Positions 8,308-16,713 of a stretch of 64,000 bases of DNA are shown piece by piece; position 1 is the first letter of the stretch; every line of letters starts with the position of its first letter. The notes under the pieces were generated by a model, which saw nothing but the letters and a program-made list of their open reading frames with translations, was not told where the DNA came from and ran no database searches. The position numbers and the translations under genes were made by a program. This DNA is from FEN-1250 sp039918615 (GTDB taxonomy: Bacteria; Gemmatimonadota; Gemmatimonadetes; Gemmatimonadales; Gemmatimonadaceae): NCBI GenBank assembly GCA_039918615.1, contig JBDSHG010000040.1, forward strand, positions 1 through 64,000, written 5' to 3'.

Positions 8308-9035
8308 TGGCCGACACCACCATGCGCATCCAGCGCGCGCTGGCCCGCGCCGGAGTCGCATCGCGCCGGAAGTCGGAGGACCTCGTTTCCGCCGGCCGCG
8401 TCACCGTCAACGGCGCGCTCGCGCAGCTTGGCCAGGTCGTCGATCCGAATCGCGACACGATCGCGGTCGATGGCACGATCGTAAAGCCGCCGCGCATCGA
8501 GCAGTGGCTCGTGCTCAACAAGCCACCGGGCGTGCTCACGACGAAGACGGATCCTGAGGGGCGCGAGACCGTATTCGATCTGCTTCCGAAGATTCCGGGG
8601 CTCACCTACGTGGGGCGTCTCGACTATCTCACCGAGGGCGTGCTCCTCTTCACGACCGACGGCATCGGCGCGAATGCGCTGACGCATCCGAGCGGCGAGA
8701 TCGAGCGCACGTACATCGCGACCGTCCGCGGCGACGCGGCCGCCGCCGTTCGCAGCGCCCGGCTCGGCGTGCAGCTCGACGATGGCGTCGTGATCCCGAA
8801 CGACATCAACGCGACGTCGATCGGGCGCGGGCACTGGGAGCTCGAGATCACGATCGCCGAGGGAAAGAATCACGAGGTGCGCCGCTTCTGCCAGGCGCTC
8901 GACCTCTTCGTGCAGCGACTCGTTCGCGTGCGCTATGGCCCGGTGAAGCTCGGCTCGCTCCCCAGCGGAGAGTCACGTCCGCTGTCCAATCGCGAGCACG
9001 AGATCATCACCGCGCTCACGGAATCTGCGCGCTAG
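8307..9035 (+). CDS. rluB: 23S rRNA pseudouridine synthase of the RsuA/RluB family
   Basis: Isomerises a uridine in rRNA to pseudouridine. It has an N-terminal S4 RNA-binding domain (residues 5-55) and an RsuA-type catalytic domain with GRLDYLTEGVLLFT, the catalytic residue being Asp106. Length 242 residues. The scpA-scpB-rluB order is common in bacteria and supports RluB rather than RsuA or RluE, but the exact target base is inferred. It is the last gene of the operon. Confidence 0.88.
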   Translation: MADTTMRIQRALARAGVASRRKSEDLVSAGRVTVNGALAQLGQVVDPNRDTIAVDGTIVKPPRIEQWLVLNKPPGVLTTKTDPEGRETVFDLLPKIPGLTYVGRLDYLTEGVLLFTTDGIGANALTHPSGEIERTYIATVRGDAAAAVRSARLGVQLDDGVVIPNDINATSIGRGHWELEITIAEGKNHEVRRFCQALDLFVQRLVRVRYGPVKLGSLPSGESRPLSNREHEIITALTESAR

Positions 9036-9048
9036 CCATACTTAGAAC

Positions 9049-10044
9049 ATGACAACTGGATCCGAAGGCGCTCCGGCGCGCGCGGTGGCATCGGCCGATA
9101 CGCTCATGGTGCAGGCGATCCTCGAACAGGTCGCTCGCCGCGTCGTCGGCCAGGACTACATGGTCGAGCGGCTCCTCATTGGGCTGCTCACCGGCGGCCA
9201 CGTCCTCCTCGAGGGCGTGCCCGGTCTCGCGAAGACGCTCACGGTGAAGACGCTCGCCGAGACGATCGACACGTCCTTCCAGCGCATTCAGTTCACCCCC
9301 GATCTCCTTCCCGCCGACGTCCTCGGCACGCAGATCTTCGATCAGCAAACGGGGGAGTTCCGCGCGAAGAAGGGACCGATCTTCGCGAACATCATTCTCG
9401 CGGATGAGATCAACCGCGCGCCGGCGAAGGTGCAGGCTGCGCTCCTCGAGGCGATGCAGGAGAAGCAGGTGACGATCGGCAGCACGACGTACGTGCTCGA
9501 GGAGCCGTTCCTCGTGCTTGCGACGCAGAACCCGATCGAGCAGGAAGGGACGTACGCGCTCCCCGAGGCGCAGGTCGACCGCTTCATGCTCAAGCTGCAC
9601 GTGGGCTATCCGACGCGCGCGGAAGAGAAGGAGATCATGCGGCGCATGGCGGGCGGCCAGGCGATTCCGATCGAGCATGCAGCGTCGCCGCAGGCGATCC
9701 TCGAGGCGCGCAAGCGCATCACGGAGCTCTACCTCGATGACCGCATCGTGGACTACATCGTCGACATCGTGCACGCGACGCGGTCGCCGGCGGACGCGGG
9801 GCTCAAGGAGCTCGCGCCGCTCATCGAGTACGGCGCGAGCCCGCGCGCGACGATCTTTCTCGCGCAGGCCGCGCGTGCACATGCGTTTCTGCGCGGCCGC
9901 GCCTTCGTCACGCCGGATGACGTGAAGGCGATTGCCCCCGACGTGCTGCGGCATCGCGTGCTCACGACGTACGAGGCGGAGGCGGAAGAGGTCACGAGCG
10001 ACGCGATCGTGACGCGCGTGCTGGCGGCGATCGAGGCACCCTGA
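9049..10044 (+). CDS. MoxR-type AAA+ ATPase
   Basis: Chaperone-like ATPase thought to mature or insert metal into VWA-domain proteins. Walker A is GVPGLAKT (residues 56-63), Walker B ILADE (116-120) with NRAP after it, plus a C-terminal lid domain. Length 331 residues. It leads a six-gene cluster (MoxR, DUF58, membrane protein, BatA, BatB-C, BatD-E) with overlapping ends, which makes the Bat proteins its likely clients. A CATACT element seven bases before the ATG could be a -10 box, but the matching -35 is poor. Confidence 0.92.
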   Translation: MTTGSEGAPARAVASADTLMVQAILEQVARRVVGQDYMVERLLIGLLTGGHVLLEGVPGLAKTLTVKTLAETIDTSFQRIQFTPDLLPADVLGTQIFDQQTGEFRAKKGPIFANIILADEINRAPAKVQAALLEAMQEKQVTIGSTTYVLEEPFLVLATQNPIEQEGTYALPEAQVDRFMLKLHVGYPTRAEEKEIMRRMAGGQAIPIEHAASPQAILEARKRITELYLDDRIVDYIVDIVHATRSPADAGLKELAPLIEYGASPRATIFLAQAARAHAFLRGRAFVTPDDVKAIAPDVLRHRVLTTYEAEAEEVTSDAIVTRVLAAIEAP

Positions 10045-10934
10045 TGGGGGCGGTGGTCTCGCCCGAGATGCTGAGGCAGGTCCGTCTGCTCGAGCTGCGC
10101 ACGCGCGGGCTCGTCAACACGGTATTCAGCGGCGAGTACCATTCGGTGTTCAAGGGGCAGGGGATGGAGTTCTCCGAGGTGCGCGAGTACCAGGCGGGCG
10201 ACGAGGTGCGCTCGATCGACTGGAACGTCACCGCGCGCATGCGGCATCCCTATGTGAAGCGCTACATCGAGGAGCGCGAGCTGACGGTGATGCTCGCCGC
10301 GGATCTCTCGGGGTCGCAGCGCTTCGGGACGGTGTCGCGATTCAAGAGTGAGCTCACCACGGAGCTCTCGGCGGTGCTCGCAATGTCCGCGATCCGGAAC
10401 AATGATCGCGTCGGTACGCTGATGTTCACCGATCGCATCGAGCACGTCGTGCCGCCGCGAAAGGGGCGTCGGCATGCGATGCGCGTCATCCGCGACCTGC
10501 TGCTGCTCGAGCCGATGGGGACAGGGACCGACATCGGCGGCGCGATCGACTATCTGATGAAGATGCTGCCGAATCGCGCCATCGTCTTCCTGCTGTCGGA
10601 CTTCGTGGATCCGGGCGCCGAGCGTCCACTGAAGCTCCTGTCGCAGCGGCACGATCTGGTGGCGGTGACGGTGGAGGATCCGCGCGAGCTCTCGCTGCCG
10701 GACATCGGACTCGCGCGCTTCTCGAACCCGGAGACGGGGGCGACGGTCGAGGTGGACACGAGCGATGCGCGCGTGCGCGCGGGATACGACGAGGCGCTCC
10801 GCCTCGAGCGTGCCGCGCGCACGCAGCTGCTGCGCCGCCTCGCGATCGATGAGATCGCGGTGCGCACCGATCGGAGCTACATCGAGCCGCTCCTGCGATT
10901 CTTCCGGCGGCGCAGCATCCGGCGGCGTCGATGA
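10044..10934 (+). CDS. DUF58-domain protein
   Basis: A 296-residue cytoplasmic protein of the DUF58 family, which has a VWA-like fold and is always found beside MoxR ATPases. Visible family motifs are FSGEYHSVFKGQGMEF and the EYQAGDEVRSIDWNVTAR stretch, then a MIDAS-like DLSGSQ in the middle. It starts one base inside the MoxR stop and ends in a four-base overlap with the next gene. It probably delivers MoxR action to the Bat membrane proteins; no direct biochemical role is known. Confidence 0.9.
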   Translation: MGAVVSPEMLRQVRLLELRTRGLVNTVFSGEYHSVFKGQGMEFSEVREYQAGDEVRSIDWNVTARMRHPYVKRYIEERELTVMLAADLSGSQRFGTVSRFKSELTTELSAVLAMSAIRNNDRVGTLMFTDRIEHVVPPRKGRRHAMRVIRDLLLLEPMGTGTDIGGAIDYLMKMLPNRAIVFLLSDFVDPGAERPLKLLSQRHDLVAVTVEDPRELSLPDIGLARFSNPETGATVEVDTSDARVRAGYDEALRLERAARTQLLRRLAIDEIAVRTDRSYIEPLLRFFRRRSIRRRR

Positions 10935-11896
10935 GTGCGCTGCGAATCATCGCGGCGATTGCAATGACGCAGAGCGCGCTGCCGACATCGTTCAAGCCCG
11001 ACTCGATTGGTGCGCCCAAGGATGTGAGCCCCGTACGAATGGGCGTCAGCGTCTCCCCCGACACCGTCACCGTCGGAGAGCACTTCCTCGTGCGCATCCG
11101 GGTGCGTGCGCCGAAGGACGCCGAGATCGGATTTCCCGTAGGGCCGGACAGCGGTGTCGCGGTCGAGGCCGTCGATCCGCGCCGCGAGCAGGTGAGCTCC
11201 GACAGCACGGCCGTCGAGCGCACCGCCACCTACCGCCTCGTCGCCTGGACCACCGGCGCACAGCGCGTCGTGCTCGGCAGCCTCGTCGTCTCGACGGGGG
11301 GCGTCGATCGCCGCTACGAGGTTCCTCCAATCGCGCTCGTCGTGAAAAGTGTGCGCCCCGCGGATTCGACGGGACGCGTCCCCAAACCCGCGCGCGACGT
11401 GATGCTCGCGCCGCCCGTGCTCTGGCCGTGGATCGTCGGCGCGCTGCTGCTCGTTGCGATTCTCCTCTGGCTGATCCGGCGTCGACTGCGCCGGCGGCCG
11501 CGCGAGGTGCACGCGGGCACGGGCGCGCTCGCCGACGCGAAGCGCGACTTCGCGCGCATCGATGAGCTCGCACTCATCGACGCGGGTGAGCGCGGCCGCT
11601 ACGTCGCGCTCCACGTCGACGTGCTGCGCGAGTATCTCACCGCGCGCATCCCCGATGCCGCACGCTCGCTCACCTCGACGGAGCTGCTCGCGGCGCTGCG
11701 CGCCGATGCGACCGTGCCACTCCCGCGCCTCGTCCCCGTGCTCGCCGCCGCCGATCTGATCAAGTACGCGGACCGCCCCGTCACCGGTGAGCGCGCGCGC
11801 GAGCTCGCGGCGGAGACGCGCGGGATCGTCGACTCGGTCGAAGAGGCCGTGCGGCATCGCGCGCAGACGGCGACCACGTCCGGGAAGGCGGCGTAG
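10931..11896 (+). CDS. Bat-cluster membrane protein with N-terminal extracytoplasmic domain
   Basis: 321 residues. A weak N-terminal signal segment precedes a beta-rich domain of about 150 residues that begins VSPDTVTVGEHFLVRI, similar in style to BatD repeats. One strong membrane segment (about 161-181, WPWIVGALLLVAILLWLI) follows, then a basic stretch and a helical cytoplasmic tail of about 130 residues. Position between DUF58 and BatA matches the poorly characterised protein often seen there (DUF4381-like). Start ATG 10931 overlaps the DUF58 stop (ATGA). Confidence 0.72.
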   Translation: MSALRIIAAIAMTQSALPTSFKPDSIGAPKDVSPVRMGVSVSPDTVTVGEHFLVRIRVRAPKDAEIGFPVGPDSGVAVEAVDPRREQVSSDSTAVERTATYRLVAWTTGAQRVVLGSLVVSTGGVDRRYEVPPIALVVKSVRPADSTGRVPKPARDVMLAPPVLWPWIVGALLLVAILLWLIRRRLRRRPREVHAGTGALADAKRDFARIDELALIDAGERGRYVALHVDVLREYLTARIPDAARSLTSTELLAALRADATVPLPRLVPVLAAADLIKYADRPVTGERARELAAETRGIVDSVEEAVRHRAQTATTSGKAA

Positions 11897-12894
11897 TGGA
11901 TCTCATCGACATCCCGGCAATCGACTTCGCGTCGCCGTACGTGCTGCTCCTCCTGTTGCTCATTCCGTTCTGGTGGCTCTGGCGCCGCGGCCGCCGCGCG
12001 CCGGCGATCGTCTTCTCGCGCGCGGATGTACTCGCGCGCGGCCGCCGCGGCGGCGCCTTCACGCGGCGCATGCTCGGCATCCTCCGCATCCTGCTTCTCT
12101 CCGGACTCATCGTCGCGCTCGCGCGCCCGCGCTCCGGCGCGCACACGGAGAACGTCGACAGCGAGGGGATCAACATCGTCGTGGCGATCGATCTTTCGAG
12201 CTCGATGCTTTCCGAAGACTTCCAGCCGCAGAACCGCCTCGAGGTGGCGAAGGAAAAGGTCAAGCAGTTCATCCTCGGCCGCCACAGCGACCGCATCGGC
12301 CTCGTGGCCTTCGCGGGCGAAGCACTCACGCAGGTGCCACTCACTGTCGACTATCCGGTGCTGCTCGCGGCCGTCGACAATCTGCAGGCAGGACAGCTCG
12401 AGGATGGCACGGCGATCGGCACCGCGATCGCAACCGCCGCGAATCGGCTGCGCAGCGCTCCCGGACACTCGCGCGTGTTGATTCTGTTGACCGATGGCGA
12501 GAACAATCGCGGCGCCATCGATCCGCGTACGGCTGCGCAGGCGGCTGCCGCGGTTGGTGTGAAGATCTACACGATCGGCGCCGGCACGATCGGAATGGCG
12601 CCGGTTCCCGTCGGACGCGGGCTCATGGGGATGCGCTACGAATACCGTCCTGTCGAGATCGATGAGGGATTGCTCCGCGATGTGGCGACGACCACCGGCG
12701 GACGATACTTCCGCGCCGTCGATGCGGCCGCATTGCAGCGCATCTACCAGCAGATCGATCAGCTCGAGCAGGAGCCCGTGCGCGCGCATCAGTACGTGCG
12801 CTACACCGAGGAATACCGGTGGCCACTCGCGGTTGCACTCATCGCAATCGCGCTCGAGGCGCTATTGAGCGTGTGGCGGGGGCCGCTCCCGTGA
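11896..12894 (+). CDS. batA: BatA: membrane-anchored VWA-domain protein
   Basis: 332 residues with two N-terminal membrane segments (about 14-29 and 60-77), a VWA domain exposed to the periplasm, and a C-terminal membrane segment. The MIDAS metal site is intact: DLSSS (Asp99, Ser101, Ser103) and a later TDGEN. Bat (Bacteroides aerotolerance) proteins affect oxygen or stress tolerance and virulence in some bacteria; the mechanism is unknown. Start GTG 11896 shares one base with the upstream stop (TAGTG); the end overlaps batB. Confidence 0.88.
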   Translation: MDLIDIPAIDFASPYVLLLLLLIPFWWLWRRGRRAPAIVFSRADVLARGRRGGAFTRRMLGILRILLLSGLIVALARPRSGAHTENVDSEGINIVVAIDLSSSMLSEDFQPQNRLEVAKEKVKQFILGRHSDRIGLVAFAGEALTQVPLTVDYPVLLAAVDNLQAGQLEDGTAIGTAIATAANRLRSAPGHSRVLILLTDGENNRGAIDPRTAAQAAAAVGVKIYTIGAGTIGMAPVPVGRGLMGMRYEYRPVEIDEGLLRDVATTTGGRYFRAVDAAALQRIYQQIDQLEQEPVRAHQYVRYTEEYRWPLAVALIAIALEALLSVWRGPLP

Positions 12895-14558
12895 TTCCCT
12901 ATCTGGACGTGCCGTGGGCGCTCTGGGCTGCGCCGGGGCTGGCGCTCGTCGTCGCGCTACTCGTGCTCTGGTCGTATCGCCGCCGCGCGCGCCGACTGCG
13001 GAAGCTCGCCTCCTCGGAACTGCTCGCGCGCCTCGTGCCGCCGACGGCGGCGCGCGCCCCGTACGTGCGCGCACTCCTCCAGTTCGCGGCCGTCCTCTGC
13101 GCCGGAGTCGCCTTCGCGGGCCCGCGCTGGGGCACCGAACAGACGTTCGAGCGCGGCAGCGGCGTCGACATGGTGCTCGCGCTCGACGCTTCGCTCTCGA
13201 TGCTCGCGACCGATGCGCGCCCGAATCGTCTTGAACGTATGAAGGAGGAGGCGCGGCGGCTGCTCGCGCTCTCCACCGGCGACCGCGTTGGGCTGATCGC
13301 GTTCGCCGGACGCAGCTACATCCTGACCCCGCTCACCGTCGATCGCGGAGCGCTCGAGCTCTTTCTCGACAATCTCGATCCGTCGGTGGTAGGACAGGCG
13401 GGGAGCTCGCTCTCGCGCGCGATCCGTCAGGGCACCGATCTCCTCGTCGCCACACAGACGACGAGCGATCGCGCGCTGATCATCATGAGCGACGGCGAGG
13501 CATTCGAGAGCGCGGAAGAAGTCACGGCGGCAGCGGCACACGCGGCAGAGGCAGGGGTAACGGTGATTGCCGTGGGCTTCGGCACCGAGAAGGGCTCGAC
13601 GATTCCCGTGCGCACCGCACAAGGCACCCAAATGAAGCGTGATGACAATGGGCAGATCGTGACGACCCGCTACAATCCGGAGCTGCTCAAGGATGCAGCG
13701 ACGGCGGCGCATGGCGTCTTCATCGATGCCTCCGCGACGGATAAGGCCGTGCGCATCCGCGGCGCGCTCTCGCTGCTGCGCCGGCAGGCGCGCGCCACGG
13801 AGAGCGAGACATCGCGCCGCGCGCGCTTCCAGCTCTTCCTCATTCCTGCGATCCTGCTCGTCCTCCTCGACAGCGTGTTGAGCACCCGTCGCGGCCGCCG
13901 CCGCAAAGCGCCCGCCGCCGCAACCGTGACCGCCCTCGCGCTCTGCCTCCTCGTGATTCCCGCACGCGTTCGCGCGGAGACGGGCGACGACGCCGATCAG
14001 CTCTACAAGGCAGCGCGCTATCCCGAAGCCGCCGCCGCCTATCAACGCGAGATCCAGGAGCACGCGGACTCGCCGCGTCTCGAATTCAATCTCGGCACGT
14101 CGCTGATGCAGGCGGGGCAGCTCGACGAGGCGATCGCCGCCCTCGAGCGCGCGGCCACAAGCGCAGCCTCCGAAGACCTTCGCTACAACGCGCTCTACAA
14201 CCTTGGCCTCGCCTATCTGCGCCAGGCGCGAGACGCGAAATCGAGCGAAGCCTCCGGCGCCTTCGCGTCGTCGGCCGAAGCCTACAAGCGCGCGCTGCAG
14301 CTTCGTCCGGGGGAGATCGACGCGAAGTGGAACTACGAGCTCGCATCGCAGGAGAAGTCGAAGTCGTCCTCCGGCGGATCGAGCCAGCAGCAGAGCGACA
14401 AGCAGCAGAAGCAGGAGCCGCAAAAGCAGAGCGGGTCGCTCGACAAGCGCCAGGCCGAGCAGCTGCTGAGCAGCGCGCAGCGCGAGGAGCGCGACGTGCA
14501 AGCGAAGAAGCAGCGAGAGAATCAGCCCGAGCGTCCTCCGGCGGGGAAGGACTGGTGA
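12891..14558 (+). CDS. BatB-BatC fusion: VWA domain plus TPR domain
   Basis: 555 residues. Residues 1-335 are a BatB-type VWA protein: membrane segments near 12-28 and 60-77, MIDAS DASLS (Asp99, Ser101, Ser103) and a C-terminal membrane segment at 314-330. Without a stop it continues through a second hydrophobic segment (343-362, ending at a possible signal cleavage ARVRAE) into BatC-like TPR repeats (364-480) and a Gln/Lys-rich charged tail. Elsewhere batB and batC are usually separate genes. Start is GTG 12891, overlapping the batA stop by four bases (GTGA). Confidence 0.85.
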   Translation: MIPYLDVPWALWAAPGLALVVALLVLWSYRRRARRLRKLASSELLARLVPPTAARAPYVRALLQFAAVLCAGVAFAGPRWGTEQTFERGSGVDMVLALDASLSMLATDARPNRLERMKEEARRLLALSTGDRVGLIAFAGRSYILTPLTVDRGALELFLDNLDPSVVGQAGSSLSRAIRQGTDLLVATQTTSDRALIIMSDGEAFESAEEVTAAAAHAAEAGVTVIAVGFGTEKGSTIPVRTAQGTQMKRDDNGQIVTTRYNPELLKDAATAAHGVFIDASATDKAVRIRGALSLLRRQARATESETSRRARFQLFLIPAILLVLLDSVLSTRRGRRRKAPAAATVTALALCLLVIPARVRAETGDDADQLYKAARYPEAAAAYQREIQEHADSPRLEFNLGTSLMQAGQLDEAIAALERAATSAASEDLRYNALYNLGLAYLRQARDAKSSEASGAFASSAEAYKRALQLRPGEIDAKWNYELASQEKSKSSSGGSSQQQSDKQQKQEPQKQSGSLDKRQAEQLLSSAQREERDVQAKKQRENQPERPPAGKDW

Positions 14559-16681
14559 TCGTCGCACTCGTGGCGATCCTCGCACAGCTGCACGCGCCGC
14601 AACGCGCGGCGCAGCAGCGCGTGCGGGATATAGTCGCGCGCGATGCGCCGGCGATCGTCTCCCGCGCCGTGCTCGACACGAGCGCGCTCGTCAACTTCCG
14701 GGTGCTCGTGCAGCCGGAGACGGTCTACGTTGGTCAGCAGGCGAACTACCAGCTCGGCGTTTTCCTCGACGAGACGGTGCGCGATCGTATGCGCAGCATG
14801 GAGGCGCTCGCCCCGGAGATGCGCTCGATGATGGCGTACGAGCCACCCGCACCGCTGGCCGGCTTTCCGCTCCGCAACGCGTCCGGGCATCGCTACGAGG
14901 CGCACGTGTACCAGCGCCCGATCTTTCCGTTGAGCGCGGGACGCGTCGCGATTCCGCCGGCGCGGCTGCTCTACGCGATGCCGCTCTCGTATTCCTTCTT
15001 CAGCCGCGAGGAGAGCTTCGAGCTGCGCAGCGACAGCGCGGTCATCGTCGCGCTCGAGCCACCACAGGTGGGTCGTCCCACGGACTGGTCCGGCGCCGTA
15101 GGCGTGCTGCGCCTCAGTACCGCGGTCGACAGCGCGGCGGCCCGCGTCGGCGACGCAATGCGCCTGGTCGTGCGCGTGAGCGGGCAGGGGAACGTGAAGC
15201 TCTTTCCACGCCCCGCGCTCTCCCTCACGTGGGCGACGTCCACCGCCGAGGGCGAGCGCGTGATGATGTCCGCCGACTCGATGCACATCGGCGGCGCGAA
15301 GGAATTCGATTGGGTGATCACTCCGCGCGTCCCCGGGCGCGTGGAGGTGCCTTCGCTGCGCTATCCGTACTTCGATCCGTACGCGAGGCAGTACGAGGTG
15401 GCCGAGAGCGCGCCCGTCGCGATCTACATCGCCGCGGGGAATCTCGCGTCGTCGGACACGAGCACGGCGAGCTCCGCGCCGCGCTGGATGCTCCGCCCCG
15501 AGTATCGCGGCCCACTCGCGCCTCCGCTCTACCGCTCGCAGACGCTGCTCTTCGCTCTTCTCGCGCTTCCGATTCCCGTGCTCGTGCTCGCGGGCACGCG
15601 CCGTCCGCGCAAGCGCGGGCGCTCAGTCTCGCCCGCGTCGACACTGCGCACGCTCGCGCGCACGGAGTCCACCGCGCGCGAGGTCAGCACGGTTCGGCGG
15701 ACCTTCCTGAGCGCCACTGCCGACCGACTCGGCGCATCCGCCACGGTGCTCGCGGAGCCCGCCGCGATCAGACAGCACGCGCTGCGCGCGGGAGTGACGC
15801 CAATAACGGCAGATCGCGCGCAGGCATTCATCGCCGAGCTCAACGCCGCATCGTTCGGAACGGCGGGTGAGTGGAGCGGCGACGGTGTGCAGCGCGCCTG
15901 GGATCTCTATCGCGCGATCGATCGCGAGGCGCGCCCGCGCCGCGCCCCGCGCGCGCCAGCCGCCCTCGCACTGTTGCTCGGTGTTCTCGCGATCGCCGCC
16001 GTCGCCCACGCCGCAAACGGCGCGCACGCGCTCTTCGCGCGCGGCTACGATGCGTACGCGCGCGGACAGTATGCCGCCGCCGCGAGCGACTTCGGCGATC
16101 TCGCCGCGCACGAGCCGCGCGCGCCCGACGCGTGGGCCAACATGGGTACGGCCGCCTTTTCCGCGGGCGACACCGCGCGCGCGCTTATCGGGTGGCAGCG
16201 TGCACTCCGCCTCGAGCCGCTCGCCGTCGACGTGCGCGACCGCCTCGATCTCATCTCGCCGACCGCGCCATCATCGCCGGGCTTCGTCCCCGCGATGCCG
16301 CCGCTCCCGCTCGCGGCGCTCGCCGTCGCGCTCTGGCTCGCGGCGTGGCTTTCGCTCGCGTGGCAGGCGCGCAAGCGTGGGGCGGCCGCGCAGCGCCTTC
16401 GTGTGGCAACCCCCGCGCTCGCGATGTGCGCGGCGATCTTCTTTGCTGCCGCCACGGTCGCGCTCGACCGCCGCATCAACGCCAGCGATCTCGCCGTCAT
16501 CGCGAAGGACGCCCCGCTGCACGTCCTTCCCGCCCTCGCCTCCGATCGCGGCGCGACGCTGCGGACGGGCGACATCGCCCGCATCCTCGAGTCCGAGGGC
16601 GCCTGGGCCCGCGTTTCCGCCGACGGCGGCCGCCAGGGGTGGATGGACGCATCGGCGCTCGCGCGTATTCCGCACGACTGA
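14555..16681 (+). CDS. BatD-BatE fusion: beta-repeat membrane protein plus TPR/SH3 domain
   Basis: 708 residues in one frame. A signal-like N-terminus is followed by BatD-type beta domains (about 40-295, including LVQPETVYVGQQANY and PRVPGRVEVPSLRYPYFDP), a membrane segment (331-347) and a basic cytoplasmic region. From about 467 a BatE-like part begins: membrane segment, TPR repeats (490-565), two membrane segments (583-603 and 617-636) and a bacterial SH3-like domain at the end (645-703). Start is GTG 14555 overlapping the BatB-C stop (GTGA). It ends the cluster; mutL follows after 32 bases. Confidence 0.82.
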   Translation: MIVALVAILAQLHAPQRAAQQRVRDIVARDAPAIVSRAVLDTSALVNFRVLVQPETVYVGQQANYQLGVFLDETVRDRMRSMEALAPEMRSMMAYEPPAPLAGFPLRNASGHRYEAHVYQRPIFPLSAGRVAIPPARLLYAMPLSYSFFSREESFELRSDSAVIVALEPPQVGRPTDWSGAVGVLRLSTAVDSAAARVGDAMRLVVRVSGQGNVKLFPRPALSLTWATSTAEGERVMMSADSMHIGGAKEFDWVITPRVPGRVEVPSLRYPYFDPYARQYEVAESAPVAIYIAAGNLASSDTSTASSAPRWMLRPEYRGPLAPPLYRSQTLLFALLALPIPVLVLAGTRRPRKRGRSVSPASTLRTLARTESTAREVSTVRRTFLSATADRLGASATVLAEPAAIRQHALRAGVTPITADRAQAFIAELNAASFGTAGEWSGDGVQRAWDLYRAIDREARPRRAPRAPAALALLLGVLAIAAVAHAANGAHALFARGYDAYARGQYAAAASDFGDLAAHEPRAPDAWANMGTAAFSAGDTARALIGWQRALRLEPLAVDVRDRLDLISPTAPSSPGFVPAMPPLPLAALAVALWLAAWLSLAWQARKRGAAAQRLRVATPALAMCAAIFFAAATVALDRRINASDLAVIAKDAPLHVLPALASDRGATLRTGDIARILESEGAWARVSADGGRQGWMDASALARIPHD

Positions 16682-16713
16682 CGCCGCTCCTCCGCTCCCG
16701 ATAACTTTCCGGG

